Numbered from the stretch's first letter, positions 43,539 to 55,489 are shown. The stretch is DNA of 64,000 nt from Gonatopus flavifemur (GCA_018340375.1 JAFFJZ010000002.1:23454001-23518000), one strand, 5' to 3'. A program made the numbers and translations. The notes: generated by a model from the sequence alone, not told the origin.

Positions 43539-45600
43539 TCAAAAGCTGGAAAATCGATCGACAAACTTATGATAAGTTCACAGACCAATATTAGTGCATG
43601 GTCATTCCGTTATAGAATCAATATTAGGTTTGAGTTCACATTCTATCGAAGTGACATTCTTACTTCGTTGAAACTAGGCTACCCAGGTTAGTTAAATCTT
43701 TCGATGCCGTGAACCAACGGTACTACCTATGGAGAAAAGGAAGCACGGATCGATACTGATTCAGTACTGTTGCCAAAGATGCTACTAGCTGTTGAAGCTA
43801 CCAAAGCTGGCGAAGAGTCAACATTACAACAACATTTTGCACAAGGAACAGAATTAACATCAACAGCCGTGTTGGAACTGCGAATTTATGCGCTGGAAGA
43901 AGAACCTTGTGATAATTACCAAATTGATTTGGTTCCCTCAAACATATGATTGCTTCATCAGTACCAATATTTGGTAACTATTACCAGGATTTGGTAATAA
44001 TAACTAAAGTTTAGTAGCTACAGCTTAATATTTATTTCGCCATATTTAAATGCGAGATTTGATAGCTGTTACCAAATTCTGGTAACTGTAACTAAATTGT
44101 TCTCTCAGCATTTGAGCCTGGTGTGGTTTAATCCTGGTCTTGCGACCTCGTTCAAACAGTATTTGATTCAATCCTGGTCCAAGATTGTTGGCCCAGTTAC
44201 AACGGAAACAAGTTAGTGTCAGTGGAAAAAACAATCATGATTCTGAACCCAGGCGAACAAATTCTGTAGAATTCCAATGGAATTAGGAGGAGATTCTCAT
44301 CAAGTGGACTCCAAAAAAAAGTGATTGTCTGGAATTTTTCTTTCATGGGAAGAAGTAAATGAAGAGCTTGAGTTCTCTTGTAGTTGATCGATGAGTCTTG
44401 AGGTATATGAAGAATGTTTTTCCAATCAAGAAATTTGCATATCGAAACTTGGGACGGGTTTTTTTTTCGAAACCATGTTTTTCAAGTTTATCTGCACGAT
44501 ATCTCAAAAAGTATTGAACGGATCGCCCTTTTTTTCTTTTTTTTTTTTAAATAGATTGAATTCAGTGGAGGATGAACCTAAAAGGGGATGATATTTGCTT
44601 TTTTTAATAGCATTTTGAAAAGCGGAAAGAAGGTAAAAAAACGTTAGCAAAAGTTTGCATGTTTTGACTTTTTATTGGTTTTATTGACACAACCTCTGAG
44701 AAATATAATATATTTCATAATAGGTTCTTTATTTTTTATTTCTGGTGATGTTCGGAAGTGTTACAGTACAGCAGACAGATTGATAACTTTTTTTGAGGTG
44801 GTCATGTTTCAGCACGTATCAACAATTCCCCATGGTATTATTGTTTTATTGAAAAAGAAAGCGTTGTGCACTCAGAGACTCATCGAGTGAGTGTCAAAAA
44901 ACTTAAGTTCCTTATTTACTCCCTTCCATGAAGAAAAAATTACCCTATTTCAGGGTCGGTTGATGAGAACCTCCCCTCAATGGCAGGATTTGGTTCTATG
45001 CAAACTGTATGGAATTCTTATGGGAATTGTGTGGAAAAATAGAAATTTCTATGGAAATTCCACAGAAAGTTTATGTAGGAAAACATGATTTAGTGGAAAT
45101 TCTATAGAAATTCTATAGAATTTATATCCAATCTAATCCTGAGAAGAAATTCCACAAAATTTTTTCACCCTGGAATAGAAACAATTCCTTTGGTCGAAGT
45201 TTGGCAAATACAACCATATCAGCACCAGGCTACTCATCAACTTTGGCGATTTTGGCGTTGATGCAGAACATCAACAATCCCGCTATCTAACAACAATGGG
45301 TAATATATTCATTCTTACGATCATAACAGAGAGTATTCGTGTATGATGCATCATCGCAAGAGAACATAAACTTTTTATATCACAAAACAATTTTACATTC
45401 AAGATGAATTCTGCTGTTCGAAGCAAGAAGACTGTGAGTACATTTGACTTGAATTCGAGAAAATCAAGAAAAATTGTTTCCTTTTAAAATCAATAGAACA
45501 ACTCATAATTTTTCAATGGTAAACCATTTCTAGGGTATATGGAGGGTGCTCTGTCTGATTTCGTGAAAAAAAATTAGAATTTTTCATAACAATCATTAGT
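43539..45600. other. Non-coding DNA with two word-type patches
   Basis: No gene. About 43935-44105 is dense in ATTTGGTAACTATTACC/GTTACCAAATTCTGG words. About 45003-45175 is dense in GAAATTTCTATGGAAATTCC and TAGAAATTCTATAGAATTT words. Neither has clear ends. Confidence 0.45.
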
Positions 45601-45604
45601 TTAT

Positions 45605-45911
45605 GCACTTACGGTTGTTTCTCGACCAAAAATATTTGTCAGGAAGGCCGTAACTAACCTTACGGTCTTTTACCAAGGAACTGCGACCAAGCCCAGGCCG
45701 CTTTCCAAAGCATGAAGATGGTTAACTACATCCGAATGTCAGAACTGATGCACGAAGGTATTAACGGTTTCTTTATCAGGGAAATGGGCACTCGACTCAC
45801 AGGATTTACATGGGAAGAAAACCGGAATTACATAGAGGTGATTTTATTTTGTATTTGGGAGTCTGCTTCGAAACTTCTGCCAGAGAGAAAGACCGTAAGT
45901 GCACTTACGGT
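45605..45911. repeat. GCACTTACGGT-ended element with GC-richer interior
   Basis: GCACTTACGGTTGTTTCTCG at the left mirrors GAGAAAGACCGTAAGTGC at the right, which runs into a perfect 20-bp palindrome, ACCGTAAGTGCACTTACGGT (45892-45911). The interior at about 45680-45837 is open and reads AFQSMKMVNYIRMSELMHEG onward, up to a GTGATT that could be a splice donor. I do not recognise it. A captured exon is possible but unproven. Confidence 0.5.
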
Positions 45912-46714
45912 ATTGTTATCTGGCTAGATGTTAACGTATTCGAATAACTTCCCATTTTTGTGTTATTTACGGCCTCTTTTTCTATAAACGTTTCAAATTT
46001 GATTAATTTTATCGTACTTTGAACTGCTATTATTAAAAAAGTAATACGTTTTCTTCAAAATAAAAAAACACAGTAAAATGCAGAATTTCTTCACGATGAA
46101 AATGATATGAAAAACTCATTTTCGTCGAAAATGCGACTTACGGTTTTCTTGGTTTGGATGGCAGGACTGTGCTCGCATATATCAATGAATCGCTCAGTAA
46201 TTCTACAGCATTTATCAACGAGATCAAACATCTCGTAGTGTATCGGGAAGGTGTGACCGATTGATGCATACTGATGTTTATATACGTCATTTATTTCGGA
46301 AAAATAAACCGTTTATACTTGCTGCGTTTTTATTTTCATCTCACACAATGTATTTTACATGAGAGTGGAATAATTACTTGTTTGCGTCATAAACTCCCTG
46401 TATTTAATGATTCACTAATGTATTCGAAGAGTGACGAGTGTGCGTTATCATTCGAACCTTCATCAGATGAATGACAATTTTTAAATAATTATGTGCATTA
46501 GTCAGTTATAAACAACGAGATATCTTATTGTTTTCAATAACTTTTCAACAATTCGAGTACAATTTATCACAAAATAATCTTGGTTTCACCTAGATTATAG
46601 CAATGTGAGGATAACGAGTGCCATTCTTTGGACCAAAGTGCAGACTTTGCAGTGTATCTTCTAACTTGTGATACCAAATTTTTCAACAATATTCAATTCA
46701 GTATTCCTGGATGT

Positions 46715-46860
46715 ATAAACCCGTTCATTCCCATTGAACGTGCTGATTTACAATTCAAACCGATTTAAACTCATTAAATTTGAATCGTCAATGGACACGT
46801 TTAATGGAAATGAGAAGGTTTCTTCTCATCCGACCAGGGATGTCTGATTCTTAGGGTTTG
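46715..46860. repeat. AACCCATT/AATGGG-word repeat fragment
   Basis: CCCGTTCATTCCCATTGAAC, TTCAAACCGATTTAAACTC and TTTAATGGAAATGAGAAGG are related to the repeats at 21.5-22.2 and 55.9-56.1 kb. No clean ends. Confidence 0.4.
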
Positions 46861-47418
46861 ATTCAGTAGCGCAAAATTTTTAGAGATTTTATAAGGACTT
46901 GTTAAGAAGAATTGAATCATGATACATTCGAATTCGTTAGAATGATGGAAGAATCCTTCAAGATCAGATCCTTGATACGTATTATTTCGGGTAACGATTT
47001 CAAATTTTGATGAAATATCAGGTAAACCTGATTAGAAATCCTTGTTGAATGAAGGGTTCCATTTGAACAAATTTTCTGAATTGTATCGAAAATTTTTTGA
47101 CAGTGGTTTTCGTGTAAATCGATACCAAATCTCACTATACAACGGAAAAAATTTATTGCAACTGTAAGGAACAATTAGCTAAATAAACAAGTAATTAAAA
47201 AATTTCCCAAATTGTCACTGATTGTAATTTACTTCGTTACAATGAAACTATAATTCCAATATCGGGTTGAAATGATGTAGATGTCGAGTTCATCGACACT
47301 CTTCATAAGCTATTTGCAAAAATCTTGTTCTTCTTTCCGTTTGAATACCATACCATGTTTTGATGATAGGTTTCCAAGAGCGATTTAATTGAATCATCGG
47401 CAGAATCTTGTCCAGTTC
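46861..47418. other. Unique AT-rich DNA
   Basis: No gene or delimited repeat recognised. Confidence 0.35.
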
Positions 47419-47728
47419 ATGTACAATGAAAAGCTCCATACAAGAAAACAAAAGAAGAAAAAAAAGAAGAAAATGAAAACAAAAACAGTAGAAAAAATCC
47501 ACGTAATTGGACAAAACGCACGTTCACCGAATTTCGACGGTTATAATGGAGATTTATTATACGCCAAGAGGACAGCGACGAATGCAGCTGCAGCGAATGA
47601 AGTCGATGGGTCAAAGACTTTCACGCTGTGCGGACGTATTTCGTTTATAACAGACCTATTATACCTTATACACCCATTTGTTCGGTTTTTTACTGTTACT
47701 GAATTTTCAACAATAGAACCGAGAGCAG
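47419..47728 (+). CDS. Candidate exon, unknown protein
   Basis: The plus-strand frame from ATG at 47419 stays open for 103 codons and ends at GAGAGCAG followed by GTGAGAG, a strong 5' splice site. After a lysine run (residues about 11-21) comes a stretch of mixed composition including VIGQNARSPNFDGYNGDL, then four alanines, and a hydrophobic segment with ITDLLYLIHPFVRFF. I recognise no family. The G+C-richer second half and the well-placed donor favour an exon. The A-rich start and the absence of an upstream signal argue for caution. The frame runs four codons past the donor to a TAA. Confidence 0.25.
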
Positions 47729-48027
47729 GTGAGAGATAATGAATTTTGATGCGCGATTTATTATTCCTGATCTCTTTTTTCGTACATAAATATTTGATCG
47801 TGATTCTAATCAAGTGACAAAATTCAATTAGGAAAACATAAATTCAATTGCGTATGAATCTTGTCCCGATCATGCACCCGTTAATCCCTATCGAATATTC
47901 GGATAGCCTGATTGATTATTCTTTCTCTCCTTTTCCGTCTGTTGAATCAAGTCGAATCCAACGAAATGTAATATGAGAATCGATGAACCAACAATCTATC
48001 ATCGGAGATGACGCAAACGTGAGTGAG

Positions 48028-48174
48028 TTATTGAGCTCCAAAGTGCAAAAGTGAATTCACAACGTGGAACAGCAAGGTATATATATATATATATATATGT
48101 GTTTTAGAGTGAGTTAATACTGGAGACACAGATGGTGAATTTAATCTTGCACTTTGGAGCAAGTTCAATAAATC
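48028..48174. repeat. Snap-back repeat with (TA)n loop
   Basis: TTATTGAGCTCCAAAGTGCA then AAAGTGAATTCAC pairs with GTGAATTTAATC then TTGCACTTTGGAGCAAG..TTCAATAA. The loop includes a (TA)11-12 run at about 48078-48100, typical of palindrome-associated AT expansion. Confidence 0.8.
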
Positions 48175-48254
48175 ATGAAGCATCAAACACTTTGAATTCT
48201 GATGATACTTGTACAAGATATTTTTCAGGAATTATGAAGGGAAAATCTGAAAGA

Positions 48255-48545
48255 ATAGTCTAGAGATTTGCTGCACAGAGAGGAAATTCCTGTTCAATCA
48301 ACCGAAGTCTCCGATAAAAATGAAAATTTGCGATAAAAATAGATATTGCGGTATAAATTACAACAATTTAATGTTATCCCTATATTTATCGGACATAAAG
48401 TAAATTTTACAGCAAATTTTTCTTGTGTGAAGCAGTAAGATGTTCCTAATTTTGAAAAAATTTGCTGTCGTAGCAAATCTTTTTGCTAACCTAGCTGAAA
48501 ATTCGTTGCCACAGCCAACTGGATTGCCGAGAGAGCTTTTCTAGA
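48255..48545. repeat. GCAAAT/TTTGCTG-word element
   Basis: GCACAGAGAGGAAATTCC near the left, AATTTTACAGCAAATTTTTC, AAATTTGCTGTCGTAGCAAA and CCACAGCCAACTGG in the interior. Related in words to the element starting at 48840. Ends degenerate. Confidence 0.5.
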
Positions 48546-48839
48546 GGAAATTTTCGCATAGTTGCTGTAACTAAATGATACCCATAGCAGCAAAATAATT
48601 CATTCATATATCAGACAGTTAGACTTTTATTCAAATCAACGCATTTTGTTTAGTTAATTGAATTTAGTTGGAATGAGTGAAATTTTGACTTCTCACAAAA
48701 TATTCCAATTGAATCAAAATGTTATTCCCACTGAATGATATTTAGTTGATAAGAGATGGTTGTACTGAAATATTGTTAGTTATCGAAAATCAAATATCTA
48801 CTAAACAAGCTCACTAGAAATAAGTCCAGCACGGAGAGA

Positions 48840-49199
48840 AAAAATTTGCTGACGCAGCAAATCGAGGTATTATATATAGAATAGCAAAATTTTTTGCTGA
48901 CCTAGCTAAAAATTTGATATAACAGCAATCGTGTTAGCTACGACAGCAATTGTTTAGCTGAGGCAGCAAAAAATTTTTGCTCCGCCAGCAAATTTTCAGT
49001 ATTACATAGAGAATAGCAAACAAATTGTGCTGGGATAGCAAACATTTTTTGCTGCCACAGCTAAAAATTCGCTGTCACAGCTAACAAGATTGCTGGAACA
49101 GCAAATTGTTTGCTGTCACAGCAAAAAATTTGCTGCTCTGGCAAAAGGAACCCAGCAAAAGTAAATTTCGCTGTCACAGCGAATTCCTTTTTCTCCGTG
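48840..49199. repeat. GCAAATTTGCTG-word MITE, clearest example
   Basis: It starts CACGGAGAGAAAAAATTTGC and ends GCGAATTCCTTTTTCTCCGTG, with AG on both sides (48838-48839 and 49200-49201). More than twenty GCAAA/TTTGC and AGCTAA words in both orientations fill 360 bp. Related copies: 8816, 21110, 32750, 48255, 49872 and 62860. Confidence 0.9.
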
Positions 49200-49206
49200 A
49201 GTAATT

Positions 49207-49310
49207 TTCCTAGGTTATCATAAGGCCTTGAAAGTCCCTCACAAGGGCATCGTAAGATTTTGCGAGGCCTGGAGAATAACTAGAGTGATTTCTACTGAGG
49301 ATATTTTAGT
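49207..49310. repeat. CCTAGG / AACTAGAGTGATTTCT repeat, copy 2
   Basis: CCTAGGTTATC...AAGGCC...GAGGCCTGGAGAATAACTAG then AGTGATTTCT matches 55.50-55.63 kb (GAGAATTACTAGAGTGATTT). Palindromic with weak arms. Confidence 0.5.
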
Positions 49311-49870
49311 CAGGAGGGATTCTGAGAAAATTTGTTGGATTTCCACTTGCTCCATATTTTATCAAAATTTCACTGCATAAAAAAAGATTTTGTGCGAATA
49401 TTCTTCAGACAACGAACAATCACAAAACCGATGAAACGACGAAATTGAACACTTTTGTTATGAAGTAATGTATTCTTCCAAAAGTAAAATCCAAAATTCC
49501 GCTCCGCCATTGCACGCGGTTGCAAGGGCGTCGTTGAAGAGTGGGCATGGACGGAAATGCCGAGAAAACAATTGAAAATGATGGAATGGTAGTCAACGCA
49601 TGCGGAAACAGATTCTATATGCCAAAGAACTCATTTGAATAAATATTTTTGAAAGGAAACAATTTATTCAACGCGCATTATGAATTGTTAGTTATCACAA
49701 ATGAATTATTTATGCTACTGTTGACTAAACTTTTTTATTTAAAGCGAATAGACGTCAAATTATTGTGTTTGCTAACGGAAATGATTTTTTATTTGTATCA
49801 AAGAAAGATTCATCCAAACGAACTGAAAGATTATCAATTAGAGTATTTTTGCTCACGCAACTAAGTGATT
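49311..49870. other. AT-rich non-coding DNA
   Basis: No gene or delimited repeat recognised. Confidence 0.4.
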
Positions 49871-49871
49871 T

Positions 49872-50034
49872 CTCTCAGTGTAGCGAAATTTTTAATATCA
49901 TGTACAGAATAGCAAACAAACTTTGTGGGAGGAGCGGACATTCTTTGCTGTCACAGCGAACAATTTGTTGCTCCAGCAAAAGGTACCCAGCGAAATCAGG
50001 TTTCGCTGTCATAGCGAATTCTTTTTTCTCCGTG
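49872..50034. repeat. GCAAAT-word element, right half
   Basis: AGAATAGCAAACAAACTTTG, TTTGCTGTCACAGCGAAC and GGTTTCGCTGTCATAGCGAA then TTTCTCCGTG align with the right half of 48840-49199. The left terminus is missing, so this is a truncated copy. Confidence 0.75.
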
Positions 50035-50110
50035 CAGTGATGCCAGATTCAATTTTTAAGAATGCGCATGTGACATATATAATATGTATAATTTATCTGT
50101 TATAAAGTTA

Positions 50111-50239
50111 CCGTGAACTGGGGTTACTTTGTGACATGTATTCCCACGTTTATTCGAAAACTGATTAAAACAGTCAAAAGCCGTATGGAAAACGATTCAG
50201 AGTTCATGGCGTGGGTCAAAAAGTAACCCCAGTTCACGG
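50111..50239. repeat. Short element with near-perfect GTGAACTGGGGTTACTTT ends
   Basis: CCGTGAACTGGGGTTACTTT on the left is the exact inverse of AAAGTAACCCCAGTTCACGG on the right. The 129-bp unit has a non-coding loop. The high arm identity suggests a young element. Confidence 0.85.
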
Positions 50240-50391
50240 CGTTTGAAATTTTCTAATTTTTTGGGATTTGTATTACAACTTTCCTGGAGTTCCCTCAAAA
50301 TTTCCATTGGTTGATGTACGGTGGGGATTCATTTGGTATAGTTAACAAATCAAGAAGAATTATTGTGTACTTGGGATGATTCAATCTTCTT

Positions 50392-50648
50392 CACTGTTAA
50401 AAATGTTTTGAAATTTCATAACTTTTCCAATTACATCCGTAACTGAAATTTCCAATTCTTGGTATTTGAATTGAGAATTCACTTACACGTGATTGAATTT
50501 TCAAATTTTTACTACATTTTATTACGGATTTATGTACATTTTCGTAACTGAAATTTCATACACATGTAGACTTAATTTTTCAGTTACGTGATTGGAAATT
50601 GCTTCCGTTACGTGTATTTGAAGTTTTGTCCAGAAATTTTTAACAGCG
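50392..50648. repeat. CACTGTTAAAAAT MITE
   Basis: CACTGTTAAAAATGTT mirrors AAATTTTTAACAGCG. The interior repeats GTAACTGAAATTTC and GAAATTCAGTTACG-like words. Related ends at 38627-38948. Confidence 0.7.
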
Positions 50649-51440
50649 TTGAATGTGAAGCTAGGACAGTTTTAGTCAAGTCAAATGAGAAATTCATCAT
50701 CAAATTCGAGTAACTTTTCATATATCCAAATAAAATTCTCTCGAACCAATTGAAATCTAATTAGTCCTGATCCTAATTGAATATTCACCTGGTTTATATT
50801 AAAATAAATCATTCTTCTGGCTGCTTGGGAATTTTATTCGTATTTATTTATACAAAACTGCTATCGTTGATTTGGAAATTCAACTCCAATACACGAAACC
50901 AACGAACTCTTGGTTTCTTCGAATCTGAAGAATTTTCTTCTCATCCCAATTTGTAGTTATATCTTCCATCGCATGCTGCTACCATCATGAGGATTTGTAA
51001 ATTTGTACAGGTGAGCATGATACGCACTTTTCTGACAAACCAGATGAATCCACCGCTTTCATTTTCACTGTAGGATATCTCGAGGATAAAATCATTTGCC
51101 AAATATGAAAACTTCTAATCATCCATGAAATATTAATCATTCATTTATCGCTTTCCGTTCGAAAATTTTCTAACCTTCCTTCGACGAAGTCAATAATAAT
51201 CCTGGAATAATGATTTCGATTGTTTTCTTCCAACAGTGTAAAATATCCAACTCTCGAGTCATCGAGGCCAAAACTGTATGATATCAGCAATTTCCTTCAA
51301 AATGTTAAACAGAAAAATTAATTAATCACAATTTATATATATGTATATATTGAAAATGAAGAGTACAGTGTTCTATTGTTCTCGGGGAACAAGTTTTATA
51401 GACTTGGATTATTGTGTACGTAATATAAGAATAAATGACG
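50649..51440. other. Unique AT-rich DNA
   Basis: No gene or delimited repeat recognised. Confidence 0.4.
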
Positions 51441-51810
51441 CATATGTATTAGTGTTCATTCGTGTATCAGTCCTCCGTTTGTTCCTCGTGTAACTCGGCG
51501 GGCTAATGATGATGACACTCTTATTTCTCGGGGAGAACGCGGGTCATTTTTCAAAGGGCAGCTCACCGAGAATAAGAGAGAAAGACGAAATGCCGAGACT
51601 CCCGAATGAGGAGGAGAAGAGATCTCTCCGCACGCAGAAGCTAATGTCCGGAACGACTCTTCAACCATTAGACGAGGAAAGGAGTCGTAAGAACGACAAA
51701 GATGTCCTACCTCTTCTTCCCTCATTTGAGTCTTTCCTGCTTCATGGTTTTCCTTTTTCTTTCAGTATAGTGGAGTTACCTTCTGCCGTCTATATACGTA
51801 CATGAAAAGG
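51441..51810. other. GC-richer island, open on both strands
   Basis: CpG-rich with no transposon ends. On the plus strand 51506-51805 is a 99-codon ATG frame containing EEEKRSLRTQKLMSGTTLQ. On the minus strand 51456-51725 is also open. The overlap means neither is favoured. It could equally be an untranslated exon or promoter island. Confidence 0.25.
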
Positions 51811-52154
51811 AGAGGGAAAATAGACGGGAGAATCGGGTGAGTAGACATCTTAATCATTCTGGAGATAACGATACCAACACGATCTGGAAGAATGACCAGA
51901 TGCTGCAACATTGTATGCCGTAATCTTCGGAATATCGATAATCTTCATCGGAACTAATCAGTAGAAAAACAATTCTGTTGCTGTTTACTTCTTTATCATG
52001 TTTAATTTTTAATATACATTCACGATTTTGAAATGAACAAACGAAATATCAAGTTCATCTTGATATTGCTCGGCTGGTGAGTCAATAGAGTTTCATTTGT
52101 CGTTTTTATGATACACCGTATACGTGGATGACGATTCCTTGGTTACGCGTTTAG

Positions 52155-52402
52155 ATAATTCCTCATCAGTCTCGCTCTGTCGATCAGAAAAATTTGAAGA
52201 CAATTCCATCGACGTTGTGGATGAGAACAAAGAACCGAGAATGAGAACAAAAAAGTGTATACATGATATGGATACATTTCATGATTCATCATACGATTTG
52301 GAAAGAATTGCCGAGGAATTGAGAGAATTTTTGAACGATTGGTCAAGTATTTTATATCTGACGTTTGGAATTGTATTTTTTATTCAAGATCGAAATATGT
52401 AG
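52155..52402 (+). CDS. Candidate terminal coding exon, unknown protein
   Basis: The plus-strand frame follows GCGTTTAG (possible acceptor, ending at 52154) and runs to TAG at 52400. AATAAA lies at 52440-52445, about 40 bases beyond, the usual place for a polyadenylation signal. The sequence is acidic and protein-like (SIDVVDENKEPRM, then DLERIAEELREFLNDW, probably helical) and ends in a hydrophobic stretch, LYLTFGIVFFI, before QDRNM. If real, this could be a C-terminal membrane anchor. I recognise no family. The acceptor's pyrimidine tract is weak, and no upstream exon is identified, so this is tentative. Confidence 0.3.
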
Positions 52403-52445
52403 ATGTTATTATATTATAGAAACATTGTTCATCGTTTTGAATAAA

Positions 52446-53325
52446 ATTGCTTTATGAGAAAGCTCATTCATCGGTAGAGTGCTGATTGCATGAATTATAG
52501 GAATCATTCTTTCCTCACCTGCTATTATTTTAATCGATAAAGAAGTTCATCATATTTCACGGGAGTACTTTTTTCTTTCGTGACATATTATCAGAGGCAT
52601 TTCAGTTCAATAGATCATAATAGAAAGTGCACGATCTGTTATATGTGATAATAATAGATGATACAGTATCGTATATTGAATGTTAGAGAATGGCCGAGTA
52701 TAGAATAGATACGCTGGGATAAAAAAATTGAAATCTTGCATATTTGTTTTTTATATTAAATGTTCTGCTCGAGGAGTTCAAATTATTCCAATTGTGATGA
52801 TTTCGATCAGAGAATCAGCGATGGAGAGAAGGGATATCCATCGATACAATTGTCATAAAATATGAAAAACTCAGTAATAAAAATGGGGAAATTCTATGTA
52901 CGTCAAATCAAACGTGATACTGATAGTCCTGAACCTCAGGCAAATTAGAACGTAAGAACCCTGAAACTATACGCATTCTCACGCGAAACTTCGAATTTGA
53001 TGAAATTCTCAAAGAACATGGTAGCTGATTCGGATATCATTCTTTTGTGAATAGATGATTAAACCTGTAGTGATTCGAATTGAATTTAGTGTGGAAATTT
53101 GAAATTTTCATCCACTGGATATTTTAATCACGAATCAAGTAGTCAGTCAGCGACGTGATTTGGAAGTCAGAAGTCGCGGAGGAGGCAAAAATTATTAACA
53201 TATAAAATATTTTCAGTTCCTGCTAACTGTATATTGACGATTTCTCTCTAAAGGACTCATTACTCTTTCCATTTGATATTGGAAGAAAGAAGAAGATGAA
53301 ACAGAAGCAATAACAGAAGAAGAAG
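52446..53325. other. Unique AT-rich DNA
   Basis: No gene recognised. A purine-rich AAGAAGAAGATG tract lies at about 53281-53325. Confidence 0.4.
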
Positions 53326-53540
53326 GAGCCGACACTCAAAATTCCGGGCGGTGTCTTTTGTCCCCGCTAGGAGAACTTCACCTTCTCTCTTTTTGCCGCT
53401 TTTGCAGTGCAAAGCCACGCCAAACGGCAAGTCGAAGAAGCGGCACCGTGAGGAGAGAGTATATAGCCAGTCGGTAGCGAGCGGCTTGCGTTTCTTCTTC
53501 ATCTTTTCTCTCTTCCACACAAACGCGAATCACATACACG
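53326..53540. promoter_or_regulatory. GC-richer TATA-containing island
   Basis: A G+C-rich patch with GAGAGTATATAGCCAGTCGG (TATATA at 53461-53467) and CGGGCGGTG upstream. Both strands are open here, so coding cannot be argued. It could be a core promoter on either strand. Confidence 0.2.
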
Positions 53541-54268
53541 TACCTATATATATATTCGCGTATTCTCTCATTCTGGGGTCATTTCTTTCTCTTCTTCCTT
53601 CATGAGTCAAGGATTCGCCTTGAAAGAACAGCCGGACATCAATCTCTCGTCAAAGCTGGACTAGTCGTAGAAATGCCAATGCAACCAGTAGAAGAGGAAT
53701 CCCTCGAGTCTTCCTCTTGTACTCGCGGTTCAACCTCGACATAATTGGGATGAGATTTTTGGTGTCCCCAAAATAGGCGTGATTTTTTATAAGCTCTCTC
53801 GTCCAATCTCATGGGTCGTCATTCAATATACGAAGATAAATTTAACGTACAATTCGATATAAGTTGTGAATTGCCTTATCAGGCCAGCCTGTTTCTTGAT
53901 TACAAGTCTAAATCATTTCATCTCATTGACTTTAGCGTTGAAAAGAGATCTTTCGAAAATATCAAAGGTTGCTCATGTAGATAGCAGAACAACCCATAAT
54001 ATTTGACACAAGAAATTATACTTTCAAAGATAATCATGAAATTTTCCCCAAAAAATGATGATGGAATGACGAGGGACTATTTTCCATCGTCTGGTAGAGT
54101 TTTTCTTCACTTTATGAAGGATTCAACACTCAGAAAGCAAAATAGTTCCTCAAGAAGCAGGAAAAATTCTAATTCCCCCACAATCAGGGAATGGAATTCA
54201 TCATTGGAATGAGAAAAACCTGTCCATACTTCTTTAAAGGGTATATTATGTCGCGTTCTTATTTAAAA
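53541..54268. other. Unique DNA
   Basis: No gene or delimited repeat recognised. Confidence 0.35.
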
Positions 54269-54269
54269 C

Positions 54270-54470
54270 ATTAAAAAATCCATTGATTCTTGCCAAATCC
54301 CATTGAATCCTGTACAATGTTCTGAGGAAATCTTATTCAATTTTTTTCAATGAGATTTGATCAGATGAATGCAGTTTTTTCAATGTGATTTTGATTGAAT
54401 CTTGTACAATGTTCCAACCAAATCCCATAAAGTTTCGTTTGTCAAATTCAATGGATCCTTTCAACTAGGG
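54270..54470. repeat. GAATCNTGTACAATGTTC repeat, copy 2
   Basis: GAATCCTGTACAATGTTCT (about 54306) and GAATCTTGTACAATGTTCC (about 54398) are direct repeats, with GAGGAAATC and AACCAAATCCCAT following. They match, in reverse, the modules at 6.53-6.72 kb. Confidence 0.6.
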
Positions 54471-54583
54471 ATATAAGATTCAAATTCAGTAACAAAGATT
54501 GCAGAAATTGCCAATCTTTGTAGGGATCCATAAGGAATATTACGAATTTAACTCCAAATCTCTCCGAGTGTATAGTAAACGAG

Positions 54584-54960
54584 TTACCATGTTCTTTTCA
54601 TGATTTTATAAAATAGAAATAAAATACAGGAGAAAAAAAAGAGAAAAAAATAACATTGATTATCTATCTGCGTTGGTATAGGCCACGTCTTTAAGTCGCG
54701 CCGAGTTCCGGTTTCCGGAAGAAGAGTCTCCTCTTCTCTTTCGGAATCCCCAACCACCTTAACCATCTTTTTTCTTCTTCCTCTCTTCCCCCGATGCGAT
54801 GAAAACACGCTCGGTGGTGTCTCCCACGAAGCATACACCAAACGAAAGAGAGATTTAGGGGAGAATCGTTGGATTAATGGTATGTTCGAACCGTGCGCTA
54901 TAAGCGACTATACCGGCTTTTCCTGCTGAATTCACGATCGAAGATCAAACAGCTGATAGG
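54584..54960. other. GC-richer island, exon-like on the minus strand
   Basis: 54660-54840 is G+C-rich. The minus strand is open from beyond 54841 to 54584 (including GDSEREEETLLPETGTRRDL) but has no convincing ATG, acceptor or recognised domain. The 3' part reads a poly-phenylalanine run from an A-rich tract. No gene is claimed. Confidence 0.2.
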
Positions 54961-55205
54961 GCACCACAAAATGCCAACATTATCATTTCTGATAATGTCG
55001 AACTCGATCACATTCTCTACAATATTTACCGAATGAAAGCTGCTTTCATGCAGACTGCAGGTAGAATAATCTTTTAAAATGGTATGAAAAGTGAAGTTGA
55101 TTGTAAAGAAGTTTTGAAATTTCCCTAATTTCGCAAGATTGGCGGATTTTCGGTAATGAGTACTCTATCAATTTTTTTCCCCAACATAAAATGTTAAAAA
55201 ATTAA

Positions 55206-55489
55206 CCCAAGCTATTGCCAATGCTCGGTTCAACATTGAAATTCATTTCAAATCATCAACCTCAACATGATTCAATTGAGGTCTGTTCAACGTCCGAACA
55301 TTTGAAGGTCCATTGAACGTACCGTGAACGTGAATTCACGTACAATGGATGTAAATTTAACCTAGAAGGTTTGTGTTCAGAAGGTACAAACACTGATTAT
55401 TGGCGTTCGAATGGACCGTTGATAGCCCTACAATGCCAGGGAAGACCCGTTACTGGCCCTTTAAAACGCCTATAGTCGTGTTTGCTGGG
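55206..55489. repeat. CCCAAGC...GTTTGCTGGG element, GTTCAA/AACGT words
   Basis: The left CCCAAGCTATTGCCAATG and right CGTGTTTGCTGGG are diverged CCCA.../...TGGG ends like those at 12075 and 22341. Words TTCAACATTG, TTCAACGTCCGAACATT and GAACGTACCGTGAACGTG fill the interior. Ends provisional. Confidence 0.45.
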
